Assembly: GCF_001895025.1 (NCBI RefSeq)
Contig: NZ_BCXI01000030.1
Location: 58,820-122,819 of the forward strand
From: Rhodococcus zopfii NBRC 100606 = JCM 9919
GTDB taxonomy: Bacteria; Actinomycetota; Actinomycetes; Mycobacteriales; Mycobacteriaceae
Direction: 5' to 3'
Length of the DNA stretch: 64,000 nucleotides
A program made the translations under genes and the position numbers. The notes below the pieces were generated by a model. It made no database searches. It had not been told where the DNA came from and saw only the letters and a program-made list of their open reading frames with translations. Positions within the stretch are counted from its first letter, which is position 1; each line of letters begins with the position of its first letter. This document shows positions 1 through 7,924 of this stretch, one piece after another.

Positions 1-208
1 CGACACCCTGGTACTCGATCTTGCCGATCAGCTCCTCGATGATGCCGGAGCCGCGCAGACCCGTCGTCATCAGCAGGGCGCGCTTGAATCCGAGGTTCTT
101 GGCCTCGACGCCGATGATGTCGTGTGCACCGACACCCATCAGTGCACGCGGGAAGGGATGGAACTCCTTGATCGGGAAGTCCCAGATCTGATTGAGCTCG
201 ATGGCCAT
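1..208 (-). CDS. mno: NDMA-dependent methanol/alcohol dehydrogenase (N-terminal part)
   Basis: The first 69 residues of a protein that runs off the left edge of the window. The start MAIELNQIWDFPIKEFHPF and the later stretch LMTTGLRGSGIIEEL match the iron-containing (group III) alcohol dehydrogenases that actinobacteria use as nicotinoprotein methanol dehydrogenase with nitrosodimethylaniline as artificial electron acceptor. This is a family recognition from memory. These enzymes oxidise methanol or other short alcohols with tightly bound NAD. The ATG at 206-208 is preceded by a strong ribosome binding site (GAGGAGAG) five bases upstream. The gene is divergent from kshB. The metal-binding and cofactor regions lie outside the window. 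Confidence 0.72.
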   Translation of the reverse strand, partial: MAIELNQIWDFPIKEFHPFPRALMGVGAHDIIGVEAKNLGFKRALLMTTGLRGSGIIEELIGKIEYQGV

Positions 209-580
209 CGTGTCTCTCCTCGGTCGCCGGGTGGTTCACGGTGTGTGACCCACATCTCATCCGGGTTCCACCGTGGCGGACGCCCGCCCGGCAGTGAAGA
301 GCTGCGGGCCGGAACCGTCCGGTTTGCGCGCCGAAGCCGTCCGGTCGAGCGCGGTCGCCTGCCCGATCGGCCAGGGTGCGCGTCCCGCCGACCGGGATAC
401 GGCGATGCCGATGCCGCGGGGTGCCCGGTACCGTTTCCCTGCCGCCCGGTCCGGCTGCTACCCTTGAACTAGAACACGTTCTAGATTGGGTTCGGCTGGG
501 CAGGCCGGCGACCGCACCACCTGTTCCAAGGCGCAGCCGTTCCAAGGCCCAGCCTGCACGACGAGAGGACGAAACACCCC
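209..580. other. 372-base divergent intergenic region, mno/kshB
   Basis: This stretch separates two divergent genes and contains no convincing coding sequence. It holds the mno ribosome binding site at its left edge, a perfect KstR-type inverted repeat at 470-483, and a leader of about 97 bases before kshB. I see no clear -35/-10 pair. A TTGAAC at 464-469 overlaps the operator but has no properly spaced -10. Confidence 0.6.
470..483. promoter_or_regulatory. KstR-type operator upstream of kshB
   Basis: The sequence TAGAACACGTTCTA fits every fixed base of the KstR consensus TNNAACNNGTTNNA, known from mycobacterial cholesterol regulons. The inverted repeat extends to a perfect CTAGAAC-N2-GTTCTAG at 469-484. 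It lies 97 bases before the kshB start, where a TetR-type repressor of steroid catabolism would be expected to act. That KstR binds here is inference from the motif match and the nature of the downstream gene. Confidence 0.8.
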
Positions 581-1636
581 ATGACGACAGTCGAGGTGCC
601 GCACGGCTCACGATCGGTGATTCTCACCGTCTCCGCCGTCATCGAGGAGACGTCCGACGCACGCTCGCTCGTCTTCGAGGTACCCGCCGACCTGCGGGAC
701 AAGTTCGAGTACAAGCCCGGACAGTTCCTCACCCTGCGCATCCCCAGCGACCGCACCGGCTCGGTAGCGCGCTGCTATTCGCTGGCCAGCTCGCCGTTCA
801 CCGACGACTCGCCCAAGGTCACCGTCAAACGCACCGTCGACGGCTACGGCTCGAACTGGCTGTGCGACGAGATCTCCCCCGGCGACCGCATCGAGGTGCT
901 CCCCCCGTCCGGCGTGTTCACCCCGAAGTCGCTCGACCACGACTTCCTGCTGTTCGGCGCCGGCAGCGGCATCACCCCGGTGATCTCGATCCTCAAGTCG
1001 GCGCTGACTCAGGGCTCCGGCCGGGTCGTGCTCGTCTACGCCAACCGGGACGAGGCGTCGGTCATCTTCGCCGAGGAACTGCGCGCCCTGGCCGACAAGT
1101 ACCCGACACGGCTGACCGTCGTGCACTGGCTCGAGTCCGTGCAGGGCCTGCCCACCGCCGACCAGCTCGCCGCCCTCGCCACGCCGTACACCGGGTACGA
1201 GGCGTTCATGTGCGGGCCCGGCCCGTTCATGGACACCGTGCACGCCGCCCTGCACGCCGCGGGCATGGACCGCACCCGGGTCCACGCCGAGGTGTTCAAC
1301 TCGCTCGCCGGCGACCCCTTCGCCGACGCCGCCCCGGTCGAGATCAGCGACGAGGAAGCGGCCGACGCCGCGACCGTCGAGGTCGAACTCGACGGCGAAA
1401 CCCACACCCTGGCGTGGCCACGCAAGCAGACGCTCGTCGACCTCATGCTGGCCAAGGGCCTCGACGTGCCCTACTCGTGCCAGGAAGGCGAGTGCGGATC
1501 GTGCGCGTGCACCGTCCTCGAGGGTGAGGTCGAGATGGAGCACTGCGACATCCTCGACCCCGAGGACATCGAGTCCGGCTACATCCTGGGCTGCCAGGCC
1601 AAGCCGGTCAGCGACAACCTCAAGATCCAGTTCTGA
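581..1636 (+). CDS. kshB: 3-ketosteroid 9-alpha-hydroxylase reductase subunit KshB
   Basis: A 351-residue electron-transfer flavoprotein that passes electrons from NADH to the Rieske oxygenase KshA, which opens the steroid B ring. Three domains are visible in order: an FAD domain with RCYSLAS near residue 64; an NAD domain with GAGSGITPV near residue 127 and CGPGPFM near residue 211; and a C-terminal plant-type 2Fe-2S ferredoxin domain with cysteines at about residues 300, 305, 308 and 338 (CQEGECGSC, then ILGCQ). Length and domain order match KshB/Hmp. The KstR-type operator upstream supports a steroid role. kshA is not in the window, so the partner must be encoded elsewhere. A phenylacetate-type or other ring-hydroxylase reductase is the alternative. 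Confidence 0.85.
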   Translation: MTTVEVPHGSRSVILTVSAVIEETSDARSLVFEVPADLRDKFEYKPGQFLTLRIPSDRTGSVARCYSLASSPFTDDSPKVTVKRTVDGYGSNWLCDEISPGDRIEVLPPSGVFTPKSLDHDFLLFGAGSGITPVISILKSALTQGSGRVVLVYANRDEASVIFAEELRALADKYPTRLTVVHWLESVQGLPTADQLAALATPYTGYEAFMCGPGPFMDTVHAALHAAGMDRTRVHAEVFNSLAGDPFADAAPVEISDEEAADAATVEVELDGETHTLAWPRKQTLVDLMLAKGLDVPYSCQEGECGSCACTVLEGEVEMEHCDILDPEDIESGYILGCQAKPVSDNLKIQF

Positions 1637-1658
1637 TCCACCGCATCTGCCTGCCGCC

Positions 1659-1690
1659 GATCCGGCGTGCGCAACCGCGCCCGCCGGATC
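1659..1690. terminator. Bidirectional hairpin between convergent kshB and alkD-like genes
   Basis: A perfect 9-base-pair inverted repeat (GATCCGGCG at 1659-1667, CGCCGGATC at 1682-1690) with a 14-base loop. It lies 23 bases after the kshB stop and touches the stop codon of the opposing gene at 1689. It has no T tract, as is common for actinobacterial terminators. Its role is inferred from position. Confidence 0.55.
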
Positions 1691-2414
1691 ACCGCAATGC
1701 CCGCAGCCGGGCCCGTTCGGCCGCGTCGAGGTGCTCGGTCGCGTAGCTCAGCGCTGTGCGGCCCATCGCCGCGGCGTGGAGATCGAGAAAGCTCACCAAG
1801 ACGTCGCGGTCGACGCGTTTGCCGACCTCCCGCAGCATCCACCCCGACGCCTTCTGGATCAGGTCCCGCCGGTCGCCCAGCACCCGCGCGACCAACGTCA
1901 GCGTCGGTTCCGCCTCACCGCGTTTGATGAACGCGAAACTCGCGAGCAGACCGGCCCGCCGTCGCCACAGATCCGGGTTGTCGACGAGTTCGGTCAGCAG
2001 CCCGGACTCGCCGGGGTTCTCACGCACCCAATCGCCGACGATGCGGTCCGCCGACGAATCGACCAGGTCCCAGTTGTTCACACGGCCGCACCGCAGCGCG
2101 TCGAGGTAGCACTCGACGATCCGATTCCGGGCGCCGCGGTCGCGCGCGAACCGGTCGACGAGAATCAGCAGTCCCGCGAGTCGGTGTTCGTGAACGGGAC
2201 TGTCGAGCAGGGCCCGCGCCTGGTCGATCGGCAACGCCCGGAAGCGACCGGCGACCGCGCGGGTCTGCGGGACCCGCAGCCCGAGGAACTCGTCGCCCTC
2301 CCCGTACTCGCCCGGGCCGGTCTTGAAGAAGCGGCGCAGTTGCGCGGCCGCGGCCGGGTCGGCCAGGGCGTCGAGCGCGACCCGCACGTCCCCGGCGCTC
2401 TTCTCAACGGTCAC
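1689..2414 (-). CDS. DNA alkylation repair protein (AlkD-like HEAT-repeat family)
   Basis: A 241-residue soluble helical protein of the AlkC/AlkD-like DNA glycosylase family, which removes N3- and N7-alkylated purines from DNA. Family features visible are an early FLGLRVPQTR segment (about residue 43) and the central NNWDLVDSSADRIVGDW block (about residue 113), the best-conserved part of the family and home of the catalytic aspartate region. Tryptophans and arginines expected to line the DNA groove follow. It starts at a GTG (2412-2414) with a weak ribosome binding site. It stands alone, convergent with kshB and divergent from the SPW gene. Substrate range is not deducible. Confidence 0.78.
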   Translation of the reverse strand: MTVEKSAGDVRVALDALADPAAAAQLRRFFKTGPGEYGEGDEFLGLRVPQTRAVAGRFRALPIDQARALLDSPVHEHRLAGLLILVDRFARDRGARNRIVECYLDALRCGRVNNWDLVDSSADRIVGDWVRENPGESGLLTELVDNPDLWRRRAGLLASFAFIKRGEAEPTLTLVARVLGDRRDLIQKASGWMLREVGKRVDRDVLVSFLDLHAAAMGRTALSYATEHLDAAERARLRALR

Positions 2415-2532
2415 GGCTGTCGAGCGTACGGCGTCCCCGCGCCCGAGACCGGTAACGACACCGGATCACGATTCGACGAAGAAACCCGCTCTGACCTGCA
2501 TGCGGAGTTACCGCACCGCAACCGTGCACATC

Positions 2533-2561
2533 TTGACCGACCGGTCGATCAGACCTATACC
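2533..2561 (+). promoter_or_regulatory. Sigma-A-type promoter of the SPW gene
   Basis: TTGACC at 2533-2538 and TATACC at 2556-2561 are separated by 17 bases, a near-consensus housekeeping promoter. The start codon follows 38 bases after the -10 hexamer, behind a GAGGAGG ribosome binding site. Assignment is from sequence only. Confidence 0.6.
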
Positions 2562-2599
2562 GGAAAACGGAAGGACACACTCTCACGAGGAGGCTCACC

Positions 2600-2962
2600 A
2601 TGTTCTCCGACAGTCGGCTGCAGGACTATGTGGCCGTGATTCTGGGCGTCTTCGCCGCCCTTTCGCCGTTGTGGCTCGACACCAACGATGCGGCCATGTG
2701 GTCGCTGATCGTCCTCGGTGTGCTGGTCGCGCTGAGCGGCCTCGCGCAGATCGTCCGGCCGTCGATGGCCGCGATCGACTATGCAATGGGTGTCTTCGGT
2801 GTGCTGTTGTTCCTGTCCCCCTGGGTCATGGACTTCACCGCCTACAACGGCGCCTCGTGGACCGCGTGGATCGTCGGTGTTCTCACCGTTGTCGTTGCCG
2901 TCGCGGCCCTGCCCGTCATGAACGCCCGCATGCACGGAGGCGGACTGGCAACCCATCACTGA
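2600..2962 (+). CDS. SPW-repeat integral membrane protein
   Basis: A 120-residue membrane protein with four hydrophobic helices arranged as two copies of the same unit. Each unit carries the SPW-family signature: SPLWLD near residue 22 and SPWVMD near residue 73, each followed by a Trp-containing helix (MWSLIVLG, WTAWIVG). The family (SPW repeat) is widespread in actinobacteria and has no assigned function. The start is secured by ACGAGGAGG upstream and a good promoter at 2533-2561. A TetR gene follows 77 bases later on the same strand, and the two may share a transcript. Confidence 0.8.
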   Translation: MFSDSRLQDYVAVILGVFAALSPLWLDTNDAAMWSLIVLGVLVALSGLAQIVRPSMAAIDYAMGVFGVLLFLSPWVMDFTAYNGASWTAWIVGVLTVVVAVAALPVMNARMHGGGLATHH

Positions 2963-3039
2963 TCCGCACACGATCCGGGACCGGGGCGAGCGGCCACCGC
3001 GCCCTCGCCCCCTCACGGATCACCGAAAGTGGTGCGCAG

Positions 3040-3669
3040 GTGAGCACACACGTTCCCCGGCCGGGCGGTCGCCGCGCGCGAGACGAGAGCCGGACCCGCA
3101 TCCTCGACGCCGCCGAAACGCTGTTCGCAACCCACGGTTTCGACGCCACCGCCACCGCGGCGATCGCCGTGCAGGCAGGCGTGCCGAAAGGCCTGATCTT
3201 CTACTACTTCCCGACCAAGGAGGCCATTCTCGAAACGCTCGTCACCGAACGGATGCCGGCCGAACCCATCACCGATGTGAACGCACTCGTCGAACCCGGC
3301 GATCCAGCGGCCAGTCTCGTCAACCTGGACACCGCGCTGAACCTGCGCGACCACCGGTCGTCGGTGCTGCGGGTGATCATCTGGCGCGAGGCCGACACCC
3401 ATCCCGACGTGCGGAGCCACCTGCACCGGCTGCGGTCGAACCTGCACGACGTCACGATGCGGCTGCTGCAGGCGAGCGCCCCCGGCCCGGTGCAGCCGGG
3501 CACCCTGCGGGCGTGCGCGACCACATGGGTGTCGGCGATGTTCTCGGCGGCGAGCACCGACCGGCTGCTCGCCCTGGACGGGCTGCCCCGGAACCGCGAG
3601 GACCTGCGTACCGTGGCGCGGGTCGTCGCGGCCGGGATGTCCGGGATGGGGAAGCTCTCGTTCGGGTGA
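3040..3669 (+). CDS. TetR-family transcriptional regulator
   Basis: A 209-residue regulator starting at GTG 3040. The N-terminal helix-turn-helix domain is typical of TetR (ILDAAETLFATHGFDATATAAIAVQAGVPKG, followed by IFYYFPTKEAIL), occupying about residues 18-65. The remainder is a helical ligand domain of unknown specificity. It lies downstream of the SPW gene, ends four bases from the convergent racemase gene, and has no obvious transporter or enzyme partner, so its targets cannot be guessed. An upstream ATG extension exists in frame but would cover the SPW gene, so it is unlikely. Confidence 0.82.
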   Translation: MSTHVPRPGGRRARDESRTRILDAAETLFATHGFDATATAAIAVQAGVPKGLIFYYFPTKEAILETLVTERMPAEPITDVNALVEPGDPAASLVNLDTALNLRDHRSSVLRVIIWREADTHPDVRSHLHRLRSNLHDVTMRLLQASAPGPVQPGTLRACATTWVSAMFSAASTDRLLALDGLPRNREDLRTVARVVAAGMSGMGKLSFG

Positions 3670-3673
3670 ACGG

Positions 3674-4450
3674 TCAGCCGACGGCGTCGTCGGCGGGAGC
3701 GAGCAGAATCCGCCCCGCTTCGAAGGCGCGGGCACCCTCCGGCAGCTCTCCGGGCTCGCCGCTGAGGAACACTTCGACGCGGCCCGATCCGGAAATCGGG
3801 CGGCCGAGCGCATCGATACGGCGCAGCGTCTGACGTGCGACGGCCTCGGCGCTGTCGAACAACCGCACCCCGCGGGGCAGCTGCGCCGCGATCGAGTCGG
3901 CGACCAGCGGATAGTGGGTGCAGCCGAGCACGACCCCGCTGACGCCCGGTGGGGTCCGCGCGACCGCGGATTCGATGGCGGCCGCGGCCCCGCCCCGGTC
4001 GCCACGGTCGATGGCGTCGGCCAGTCCATGACATGCGACGCCGACGACCTCGCTTCCGTTGGCGAACTGCGCGATGAGATCGGCCTGATAGCTGCTGGCT
4101 GTGGTCGCGGCGGTCGCCCAGATGGCCACGGACTCGCACGCCGCCGCGGCCGGTTTGATCGCCGGGACCGTGCCGACCACGGGAATTCCGTCGCCGAGGT
4201 CGCGGCGGACCTCGTCGAGGGCGGTGACGGACGCGGTGTTGCACGGCAACACGACGACCTCGGCGCCGCGCCGGACCGCGCGTCTCGCCGTGGTGACGAC
4301 CTGTTCGATCACCCAGTCCCGCGGTTTCGGACCCCACGGCGCGCCGTCCGGGTCCATCGACAACATCAGATCCAGTTCGGGCCGCAATCGGCGCAGCCAC
4401 GCCGAGGTCGGCAGCAAGCCGAAACCCGAGTCGATGAGCGCAACGATCAC
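3674..4450 (-). CDS. Aspartate/glutamate racemase family protein (MurI-like, divergent)
   Basis: A 258-residue member of the glutamate racemase family, which makes D-glutamate for peptidoglycan by a two-cysteine mechanism. Both catalytic cysteines are present, in LPCNTASV (about residue 70) and LGCTHYPL (about residue 177). The N-terminal DSGFG replaces the usual DSGVGG, and the segment normally reading GDTxxxPYG is here SMDPDGAPWG. These changes suggest a paralogue with altered specificity rather than the essential MurI. It lies 49 bases downstream of the ferredoxin reductase on the same strand, possibly co-transcribed. Whether another murI exists cannot be seen here. Confidence 0.68.
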   Translation of the reverse strand: MIVALIDSGFGLLPTSAWLRRLRPELDLMLSMDPDGAPWGPKPRDWVIEQVVTTARRAVRRGAEVVVLPCNTASVTALDEVRRDLGDGIPVVGTVPAIKPAAAACESVAIWATAATTASSYQADLIAQFANGSEVVGVACHGLADAIDRGDRGGAAAAIESAVARTPPGVSGVVLGCTHYPLVADSIAAQLPRGVRLFDSAEAVARQTLRRIDALGRPISGSGRVEVFLSGEPGELPEGARAFEAGRILLAPADDAVG

Positions 4451-4499
4451 CGTACGAATCTAGCGCGCGGCGCCGACGGGCCTGGCGGGACGTGCCGGA

Positions 4500-5705
4500 T
4501 CACGACGTCGGGGCGAGCATCTCCTCGATCGGCGCACCCGCCGCGATCTTCGCGCGGGTCTTCATCACCTGCGCCGGCAGACCACCGCCGACGACCCCGA
4601 CGAGGCGTCCGTCGCGCTCGTAGTAGACGAGGAACTTACGGCCGTCGTCGCGCACGACGTGCACGGTGTCCTGAGCCGACACCGCGCCGAGGCCCTGGAT
4701 CTTCACGTCGTACTGGTCGCTCCAGAAGTACGGGACCTGAGCCGCCCGGTCGCCGCCGGCGCCGAGCAGGGCCTTCGCCAGCACGGCGGCCTGCTCGCCT
4801 GCGCTCGTCCAGTGTTCGACACGCTTGCGGCCGCCGTCGGGCAGCTGCCAGGACGCGACGTCGCCGACCGCCCACACGTGATCGGCGGAGGTGCGCCCCA
4901 CGCTGTCGCACACCACACCGTTGTCGAGTTCGATGCCCGAACCTTCGAGGAACTCGGTGACCGGCACCGATCCGATGCCGAGGACCACGAGGTCCACGGC
5001 GATCTCGGTGCCGTCCCCGAGCACCGCGCCGGTGACCCGGCCCTCGCCGCGAAGCTCGGCGAGCCCGACCCCGGAGCGCACGTCGACACCCTCGGCCGTG
5101 TGCAGGCGTTCGACGAACGTGCCGACCTCGGTGCCGAGCACCGACGCGAGGGGCGTGGGCTGCGGCTCGACGAGCACGACGTCCATGCCGCAGGCCCGCA
5201 GGCTCGCCGCGACCTCGCAGCCGATGAAGCCGGCGCCGACGATCAGTGCCCGGCCACCCGGGGTGATGTCGGCGCGCAGGCCCACGCTGTCCTCGACGGA
5301 CCGCAGCACGTGCACGCCGGCCAGTTCGGGCAGGCCCGGGATGCGGCGCGGACGCAGGCCCGTCGCGACGATCAGTTCGTCGTAGCCGAGCGAAGTGCCG
5401 TCGACCAGGACGACGGTGCGCGCCGCGGCGTCGAGCGACTCGACCGCGACACCGAGTCGCAGATCGATGCGCTGCTCGTCGAAGAATTCGCGCGGGCGCA
5501 AAGTGGTGTTCTCGCGTTCGCCGCGGATCACGTCCTTCGACAGCGGCGGCCGGTCGTACGGCAGGTGCTCCTCGGCACCGACCAACACGATCTCGCCGTC
5601 GAACCCGGCCCGCCGCAACTCCTCGGCGGTGCGGACGCCGGCCAGACCGGCGCCGACGACGACGACCTTCCTGGTGCCGTCCTCGGTCACATGATCATTC
5701 GACAA
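4500..5705 (-). CDS. FAD-dependent ferredoxin/rubredoxin reductase
   Basis: A 401-residue pyridine nucleotide-disulfide oxidoreductase of the ferredoxin-reductase type that supplies electrons to P450s, dioxygenases or rubredoxins. Visible are the FAD Rossmann motif GAGLAGVRTAEELR (about residue 18), YDRPPLSK (about 49), a second dinucleotide motif GAGFIGCEVAASLR for NADH (about 156), and the FAD-closing WAVGDVASW (about 281). The C-terminal reductase domain includes PYFWSDQYDVKIQGLG. Translation likely starts at TTG 5705, with AAGGAAGAG upstream and three bases of spacing. No ferredoxin or oxygenase gene adjoins it, so the electron acceptor is unknown. Confidence 0.82.
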   Translation of the reverse strand: MSNDHVTEDGTRKVVVVGAGLAGVRTAEELRRAGFDGEIVLVGAEEHLPYDRPPLSKDVIRGERENTTLRPREFFDEQRIDLRLGVAVESLDAAARTVVLVDGTSLGYDELIVATGLRPRRIPGLPELAGVHVLRSVEDSVGLRADITPGGRALIVGAGFIGCEVAASLRACGMDVVLVEPQPTPLASVLGTEVGTFVERLHTAEGVDVRSGVGLAELRGEGRVTGAVLGDGTEIAVDLVVLGIGSVPVTEFLEGSGIELDNGVVCDSVGRTSADHVWAVGDVASWQLPDGGRKRVEHWTSAGEQAAVLAKALLGAGGDRAAQVPYFWSDQYDVKIQGLGAVSAQDTVHVVRDDGRKFLVYYERDGRLVGVVGGGLPAQVMKTRAKIAAGAPIEEMLAPTS

Positions 5706-5927
5706 GTGCTCTTCCTTCGATTGTGGTGACGCCGGTCTCCTCGATACCGTTCAACTTTTCTACCAAAAAGGTGAGGTCGGGTGACAGTCCTAGGGCCCCG
5801 CTACCCGGCCGGGGAAACACCGGGGCGTGCGTCCCATCCGAACGCCGGAGTCACTAGAGTCGAGGGCAACGTGCAGACAACGGAGTCGACCACGGACATC
5901 ACCGGCAGCGCTTCCGAGGAGCCCCTC

Positions 5928-6389
5928 ATGACCAGCGACAGCGGCGCAGGAATCAGCCGCGTACAGTTCGGCGCCGGCATCTCGCCGGGCCCCGTCGACA
6001 CGCAGGGCCGCACGATCATCGCCGACGCCGTCGTCGCCAAGATCGCCGGCATCGCCACCCGCGAGATCAGCGGTGTGTTCGACGTGGGCGCCGGATCCAC
6101 CCGCGTCGTGGGCGCGCTGCGCGACCGCATCCCCGGCGCGCGCATCAACCACGGTCAGGGTGTCGCCGTGGAGGTCGGTGAGAAACAGGCCGCGATCGAC
6201 ATCGGCATTGTCGCCGAATACGGCGTGGCACTGCACGAACTCGCAGTTGCGATCAGGCACAACGTGATCGGCGCGGTCGAACGGATGACCGGCCTCGAGG
6301 TCACCGAGGTCAACATCACCGTGTTCGACGTCGTCCTGCACGACGAAGCCGCCGCTCTCGTCGACGACGCCAAGCCGCGAGTGCAGTGA
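5928..6389 (+). CDS. Asp23/Gls24 family envelope stress protein
   Basis: A protein of about 153 residues with one Asp23 domain (from GRTIIADAVVAKIAGIATREI, near residue 27, to the NITVFDVVL region). Asp23 proteins are anchored at the membrane and respond to alkaline or envelope stress in Gram-positives. I chose ATG 5928, which has a strong GAGGAG seven bases upstream. A GTG at 5871 with GAGGG is an alternative and would add 19 residues. It opens a five-gene operon in which each following gene overlaps its neighbour. The C-terminal 4 bases overlap the next start (GTGA). Confidence 0.8.
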   Translation: MTSDSGAGISRVQFGAGISPGPVDTQGRTIIADAVVAKIAGIATREISGVFDVGAGSTRVVGALRDRIPGARINHGQGVAVEVGEKQAAIDIGIVAEYGVALHELAVAIRHNVIGAVERMTGLEVTEVNITVFDVVLHDEAAALVDDAKPRVQ

Positions 6390-6754
6390 CGATCGCCGGG
6401 ACGCCACCCGCGGCGGGACTCGCAGAGCGCGTCGCCGACGCCGTGCTCGCCGTCCCCGATGTCGCGGGTCTGCACGGCGGGGCGTTCGGCGAGATCGCCA
6501 CCTATCTGCCGGGCCGGCGCATCGAGGGCATCCGGATCGGCAGCGACCTGTGCGCGGTGCACATCGTGGCCCGCTATCCGGCCGATCTGCCCGCGGTCGC
6601 CGAAGCGGTGCGGGCGCGGGTCGCGCCGATGGTCGCGATGCCCGTTCAGGTGACGATCGAAGATCTGCACACCGGCGAGAACCACCGTCCCGGCGAAAAG
6701 CCCCGCCCCGGCGATAACCCCTGTCCCGGCGACAACACAGAGGCGGCACCGTGA
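6386..6754 (+). CDS. Small Asp23-like protein with Pro/Gly-rich tail
   Basis: A 122-residue protein whose first 93 residues resemble a short Asp23-type alpha/beta domain (LAERVADAVLAVPDVAGLHGG, then VHIVARYPADLPAVAEAVR). This is a weaker match than its neighbours. The tail holds an imperfect five-residue repeat (RPGEK, RPGDN, CPGDN) that looks disordered. It starts at GTG 6386, overlapping the previous stop by four bases, so the two are translationally coupled. A role alongside the other Asp23 proteins is inferred from context only. Confidence 0.6.
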   Translation: MTIAGTPPAAGLAERVADAVLAVPDVAGLHGGAFGEIATYLPGRRIEGIRIGSDLCAVHIVARYPADLPAVAEAVRARVAPMVAMPVQVTIEDLHTGENHRPGEKPRPGDNPCPGDNTEAAP

Positions 6755-6945
6755 ACCACACGCCCATCAACAACACCGTCATCGGTCTCCTCGCGGGACT
6801 GCTGCTGGCCATCGCGGGCATCCTCGGCGGATTCAGCGGTCTGCTGTTCGCGGTGCTGCTCGGCGCCCTCGGCATGGCGATCGGCGCACACCGCGACGGA
6901 CTGCTCGACCTCGGCGCCCTGCTCAGGAGCCGGGGTCGTGGCTGA
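6751..6945 (+). CDS. DUF2273-like small membrane protein
   Basis: A 64-residue protein with a conserved look: a short polar N-terminus, two closely spaced hydrophobic helices (VIGLLAGLLLAIAGILGGF and GLLFAVLLGALGMAIGA), then a charged tail. Such DUF2273-type proteins are regularly encoded between Asp23 genes. They are thought to help anchor the Asp23 layer to the membrane. Start GTG at 6751 overlaps the preceding stop by four bases; the end overlaps the next gene by eight. Confidence 0.68.
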   Translation: MNHTPINNTVIGLLAGLLLAIAGILGGFSGLLFAVLLGALGMAIGAHRDGLLDLGALLRSRGRG

Positions 6946-7924
6946 TCCGAGCCTGTCCACCACACCCGCACCGGAGGACACGCGCGCACACCGCGGTTCG
7001 CTCGTCATCAAGGACCGCGCGGTCGCACGGATCGCCACGGCCGCGGCGCTGCAGGTCCCGGGCGTGGTCCGCCGCAGCGGCGGTCTGAGTCTGCTCACCG
7101 GTCGTGAGCTGCCGCGCGCCGACGTCACCACCGGCGCCAACGCCGTGGCCGTCAACCTGTACGTCGCCGCCGAATGGCCGTACGACGCGGCGATGCTCAC
7201 CCGCCGTGTGCACGATTCCGTCGAGCGGCAGCTGCGCGAACTCACCGGCCTGTCGGTGCACGAACTGAACGTGCTGGTCGCCGCGACCGCCGTCCCCGAG
7301 GGCGACGGGGACAGCGACACGGCGATGCCGGTCGAGTACCTCGAATCGGACATCGTCTCTGCCCGCACCGAACCGCGCACCGCGGTTCCGGTCGTCGCAC
7401 CGTTGCCGCCGCTGGCGTATCCGGCGGCCGCTCCGGCCGCGGCGCTCATCGCCGTCGCGGCGCTGCTCCTGGCGTTCACCGCCGCGCGGGAACTGCTCAT
7501 CGTGCGGGGCACCTACGGGGGCGCGCCGTGGCTGCGGAACTCCTTCGAATGGTTCGGTCGGCTGCACTGGGAGCCGTGGATCGCGCCGGCCGCCGCCGCG
7601 TGCGTCGCCGCCGGGATCGTGCTGCTGGTGGTGGCCTGCAAACCGCGGCGACGCACGCATCTGCCGCTGCAGGTCGACGGTCCGGTGGCGACGGTGTGGA
7701 TGCGTCGCACCGACCTGGCCCGCATGTGCAGCGCCCACGCGACGGCCCTGACCGGGGTGGCCACCGCGCGCACCGTCGTCGATCGGCGGCGCGCGGTCGT
7801 CCGGATCACCGTCGAGGACGAGACCCCCGTCGCCGAGCTCACCGCCGCGGTCCGGGCCGCGGTGGAACCGAACCTGGCCCTGCTCGCGAAGCCGATCCCA
7901 CTCGTCGTGAAGGTGAACCGGTGA
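6938..7924 (+). CDS. Asp23-domain membrane protein with DUF6286-like C-terminus
   Basis: A 328-residue protein combining an N-terminal Asp23 domain (GSLVIKDRAVARIATAAALQ onward, about residues 20-125), a linker, two transmembrane helices (about residues 152-180 and 210-235), and a C-terminal domain starting near VDGPVATVWMRR that resembles DUF6286. It would bridge the cytoplasmic Asp23 layer and the membrane. Start GTG 6938 overlaps the previous gene. No catalytic motif is apparent. Confidence 0.68.
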   Translation: MADPSLSTTPAPEDTRAHRGSLVIKDRAVARIATAAALQVPGVVRRSGGLSLLTGRELPRADVTTGANAVAVNLYVAAEWPYDAAMLTRRVHDSVERQLRELTGLSVHELNVLVAATAVPEGDGDSDTAMPVEYLESDIVSARTEPRTAVPVVAPLPPLAYPAAAPAAALIAVAALLLAFTAARELLIVRGTYGGAPWLRNSFEWFGRLHWEPWIAPAAAACVAAGIVLLVVACKPRRRTHLPLQVDGPVATVWMRRTDLARMCSAHATALTGVATARTVVDRRRAVVRITVEDETPVAELTAAVRAAVEPNLALLAKPIPLVVKVNR

